NCBI GenBank assembly: GCA_016206875.1
Contig: JACQQR010000094.1
Span: forward strand, 1-15,986
Length of the DNA stretch: 15,986 bases
Reading direction: 5' to 3'
Source: Candidatus Omnitrophota bacterium
Lineage (GTDB): Bacteria > Omnitrophota > Omnitrophia > Omnitrophales > JACROU01
The position numbers and the translations under genes are program-made. This document shows, one piece after another, positions 13,155-15,986 of this stretch. The notes beneath the pieces are model-generated. The model ran no database searches, was not told the DNA's origin, and saw only the letters and a program-made list of their open reading frames with translations. Every line of letters begins with the position of its first letter. Position 1 is the first letter of the stretch.

Positions 13155-13728
13155 AACGCAGTTCTTTCATCATTGCTTGCATCAATTCTTTGGGAAGCCC
13201 CATCACATTGGAATAAGAACCTTTTATTTTTTTGATAATTTCAGGGCCTTCTTGAATGCCAAATGCGCCCGCCTTATCCAAAGGATTCACTTGCTTAAAA
13301 TAATCGCGAATTTCTTTCACGGAAAGGGGCTTCATCCAAATTTTTGTTACGGCGCACCGGGTAAGAAGCAGAGTGCGTTTACAGTCCAGGATAGCAATGC
13401 CTGTCAGCACAAAATGAGGGCGGCTGGAAAGCATGCGCAACATGCGAAACGCCTCTTTGATATTTCGGGGCTTTCCTAAAATCTTCTTCCCGAATAAAGC
13501 AACGGTATCGGCTCCCAGCACAAACCTTGCGTTTCTGGGAAGCCGGGCATGCAGCGCTTTGCTAGCGGCATGCCACATCACTAATTGGCGGGCCGGCATG
13601 CCCGGGATTCGTCTTTCATGATATGCGGAAGGCGCCGAGCGAAACGGAATGTTCATCTCTTGCAAAATTTCCCGGCGGCGCAAAGAGGCGGAGGCCAAAT
13701 AAAGAATAGGAAGCGGCTTTTTAGGCAT
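13144..13728 (-). CDS. maf: Maf-family nucleotide pyrophosphatase (septum inhibitor-type)
   Basis: 194 residues, the normal length. Maf proteins hydrolyse non-canonical or surplus nucleoside triphosphates to monophosphates and were first linked to inhibition of septation. The N-terminus carries the nucleotide-binding motif LYLASASLRRREIL (9-22). VLGADTVALFGKKILGKP (70-87) holds the catalytic aspartate D74. The C-terminal part has DKAGAFGIQEG (151-161) and GSYSNVMGLP (170-179), all diagnostic. The layout fits the YhdE (dTTP/UTP) subgroup better than YceF, but substrate is not certain. The ATG at 13728 overlaps the upstream GIY-YIG gene end by 8 bases, and its own end overlaps glpD by 11, so it sits within an operon. 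Confidence 0.93.
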   Translation of the reverse strand: MPKKPLPILYLASASLRRREILQEMNIPFRSAPSAYHERRIPGMPARQLVMWHAASKALHARLPRNARFVLGADTVALFGKKILGKPRNIKEAFRMLRMLSSRPHFVLTGIAILDCKRTLLLTRCAVTKIWMKPLSVKEIRDYFKQVNPLDKAGAFGIQEGPEIIKKIKGSYSNVMGLPKELMQAMMKELRYGV

Positions 13729-14035
13729 GCGCTATGAGTGCTTCTTTCTTTTTGCGGCTTAGGCTTTTGACGGCACATTCGCGCACAAGCGCTTCCCGCC
13801 TTCCCAAACAATGTTCCTGGTACAGGAGTTTCACCGGGCGACGGGTACGGGTAAATCGTGAGGCCTTTCCGTTTTGATGCAGGGTAACACGGCGAGTGAG
13901 ATTATTGGTGATGCCCGTGTAAAACGAGCCGTCATTGCATTCTAAAATATACAAAAACCAGCATTCGGCGCCGGCTGGACGCGATTTTTTATTTTCGATC
14001 ATGCACTTGAGCATACGACGGTATCGGGCATCCAT
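13721..14035 (-). CDS. GIY-YIG nuclease-superfamily protein (YhbQ/UPF0213 type)
   Basis: 104 residues from the chosen start. The single-domain GIY-YIG fold is clear: WFLYILECNDGSFYTGITNN (26-45) holds both tyrosine motifs. LTRRVTLHQNGKASRFTRTR supplies the conserved arginine and the RRPVKLLY strand. REALVRECAVKSLSRKKKEAL gives the metal-binding glutamate helix. Members of this small family may nick DNA or be structure-specific nucleases; the role is not settled. The frame is open upstream to a TTG at 14128, but that part is translated from a palindromic repeat and is rejected. ATG 14035 has GGGAG three bases upstream; ATG 14002 (MIENKKSRP) is another possible start. Its end overlaps maf by 8 bases. 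Confidence 0.85.
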   Translation of the reverse strand: MDARYRRMLKCMIENKKSRPAGAECWFLYILECNDGSFYTGITNNLTRRVTLHQNGKASRFTRTRRPVKLLYQEHCLGRREALVRECAVKSLSRKKKEALIAHA

Positions 14036-14076
14036 ATGCTCCCGATTATCGGCAATTTTAGGAGAGGGAATAGTGA

Positions 14077-14117
14077 GGGCATAGTGACTGTCACCTCTGG
14101 TGACTGTCACTATGCCC
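14077..14117. repeat. Near-perfect hairpin built from two GTGACTGTCAC palindromes
   Basis: GGGCATAGTGACTGTCACC (14077-14095) faces GGTGACTGTCACTATGCCC (14099-14117) across a TCT loop. The 19-base arms pair fully except one central mismatch. Each arm holds a self-complementary 11-mer, GTGACTGTCAC (14084-14094 and 14100-14110). It lies just upstream of the GIY-YIG gene and downstream of typA. It could be a REP-like element, a protein-binding site or part of the transcription boundary. Confidence 0.8.
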
Positions 14118-14126
14118 CGGCAAGAC

Positions 14127-14158
14127 AAAAAGTGACAGTCACTAAAGTGACAGTCACT
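14127..14158 (-). terminator. Tandem 15-bp palindrome repeat directly after typA; probable terminator
   Basis: AAAGTGACAGTCACT occurs twice with no gap (14129-14143 and 14144-14158). Each copy contains the 11-mer GTGACAGTCAC. Read on the minus strand, just 2 bases after the typA stop, the two palindromes are followed by TTTTTG. A hairpin and T run at a gene end is the layout of an intrinsic terminator, although the stems are not very GC-rich. Together with 14077-14117 this makes four copies of GTGACWGTCAC in 75 bases. Confidence 0.5.
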
Positions 14159-14160
14159 TT

Positions 14161-15984
<1,824 letters not shown>

Positions 15985-15986
15985 GC

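Noticed and set aside
13000..13479. 159-codon plus-strand open frame opposite glpD and maf
   Set aside because: Antisense shadow of two genes with diagnostic motifs; no domain and no start signals.
14036..14128. N-terminal extension of the GIY-YIG frame to a TTG at 14128
   Set aside because: The extra residues are translated from the GTGACWGTCAC hairpin and have no counterpart in the family.
14077..14158. Possible CRISPR array
   Set aside because: The repeats are only 11-15 bp, lack spacers of constant length and have no cas genes nearby.

Overview
The window reads as chromosomal DNA from an anaerobic or facultatively anaerobic Gram-negative-type bacterium. The sequence alone does not fix the phylum. 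The hydrogenase-4-like cluster, the GC-rich palindromic intergenic repeats and the compact gene packing would suit an uncultivated lineage such as Omnitrophota or a deltaproteobacterial relative, but this is a guess. All genes lie on the minus strand except dusB.

Left edge (1-842): an insertion-sequence end with IS3-family character has cut off the 3' end of an AT-rich D12-class DNA adenine methyltransferase gene. The methyltransferase also carries a frameshift and is therefore a doubly broken pseudogene.

Centre (910-8504): six tightly packed and partly overlapping genes, in transcription order hyfB, hyfC, hyfE, hyfF, hyfG and a hyfH-hyfI fusion, encode a membrane-bound complex of the group 4 [NiFe]-hydrogenase / complex I superfamily. 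The large subunit has lost all four Ni-Fe-ligating cysteines (SGDN in place of CGIC, and SYAG in place of the C-terminal CxxC). It also stops exactly at the Asp-Arg where true group 4 enzymes are proteolytically matured. This is therefore an energy-converting hydrogenase-related (Ehr-type) complex that should not make H2 at a Ni-Fe site. The iron-sulfur wire and two antiporter-like ion-pumping subunits are intact, so it probably couples an unknown redox reaction to ion translocation. A good sigma70-like promoter lies at 8611-8639.

Intergenic region (8505-9047): beyond the promoter it holds a nested set of inverted and direct repeats that looks like a non-autonomous mobile or REP-like element plus a collapsed second copy. 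No gene is seen there.

Right part (9048-15984): dusB (tRNA dihydrouridine synthase) runs on the plus strand and converges on a minus-strand series. In transcription order that series is typA, a GIY-YIG nuclease-family gene, maf, a short glpD-like gene, a HI0933/YhiN-family flavoprotein and a secreted two-repeat protein. From the GIY-YIG gene onward the genes overlap or abut and probably form one operon. Between typA and the GIY-YIG gene lie four copies of an 11-bp GTGACWGTCAC palindrome, forming a hairpin and a tandem repeat. A related palindrome covers the convergent gene ends near 10015.
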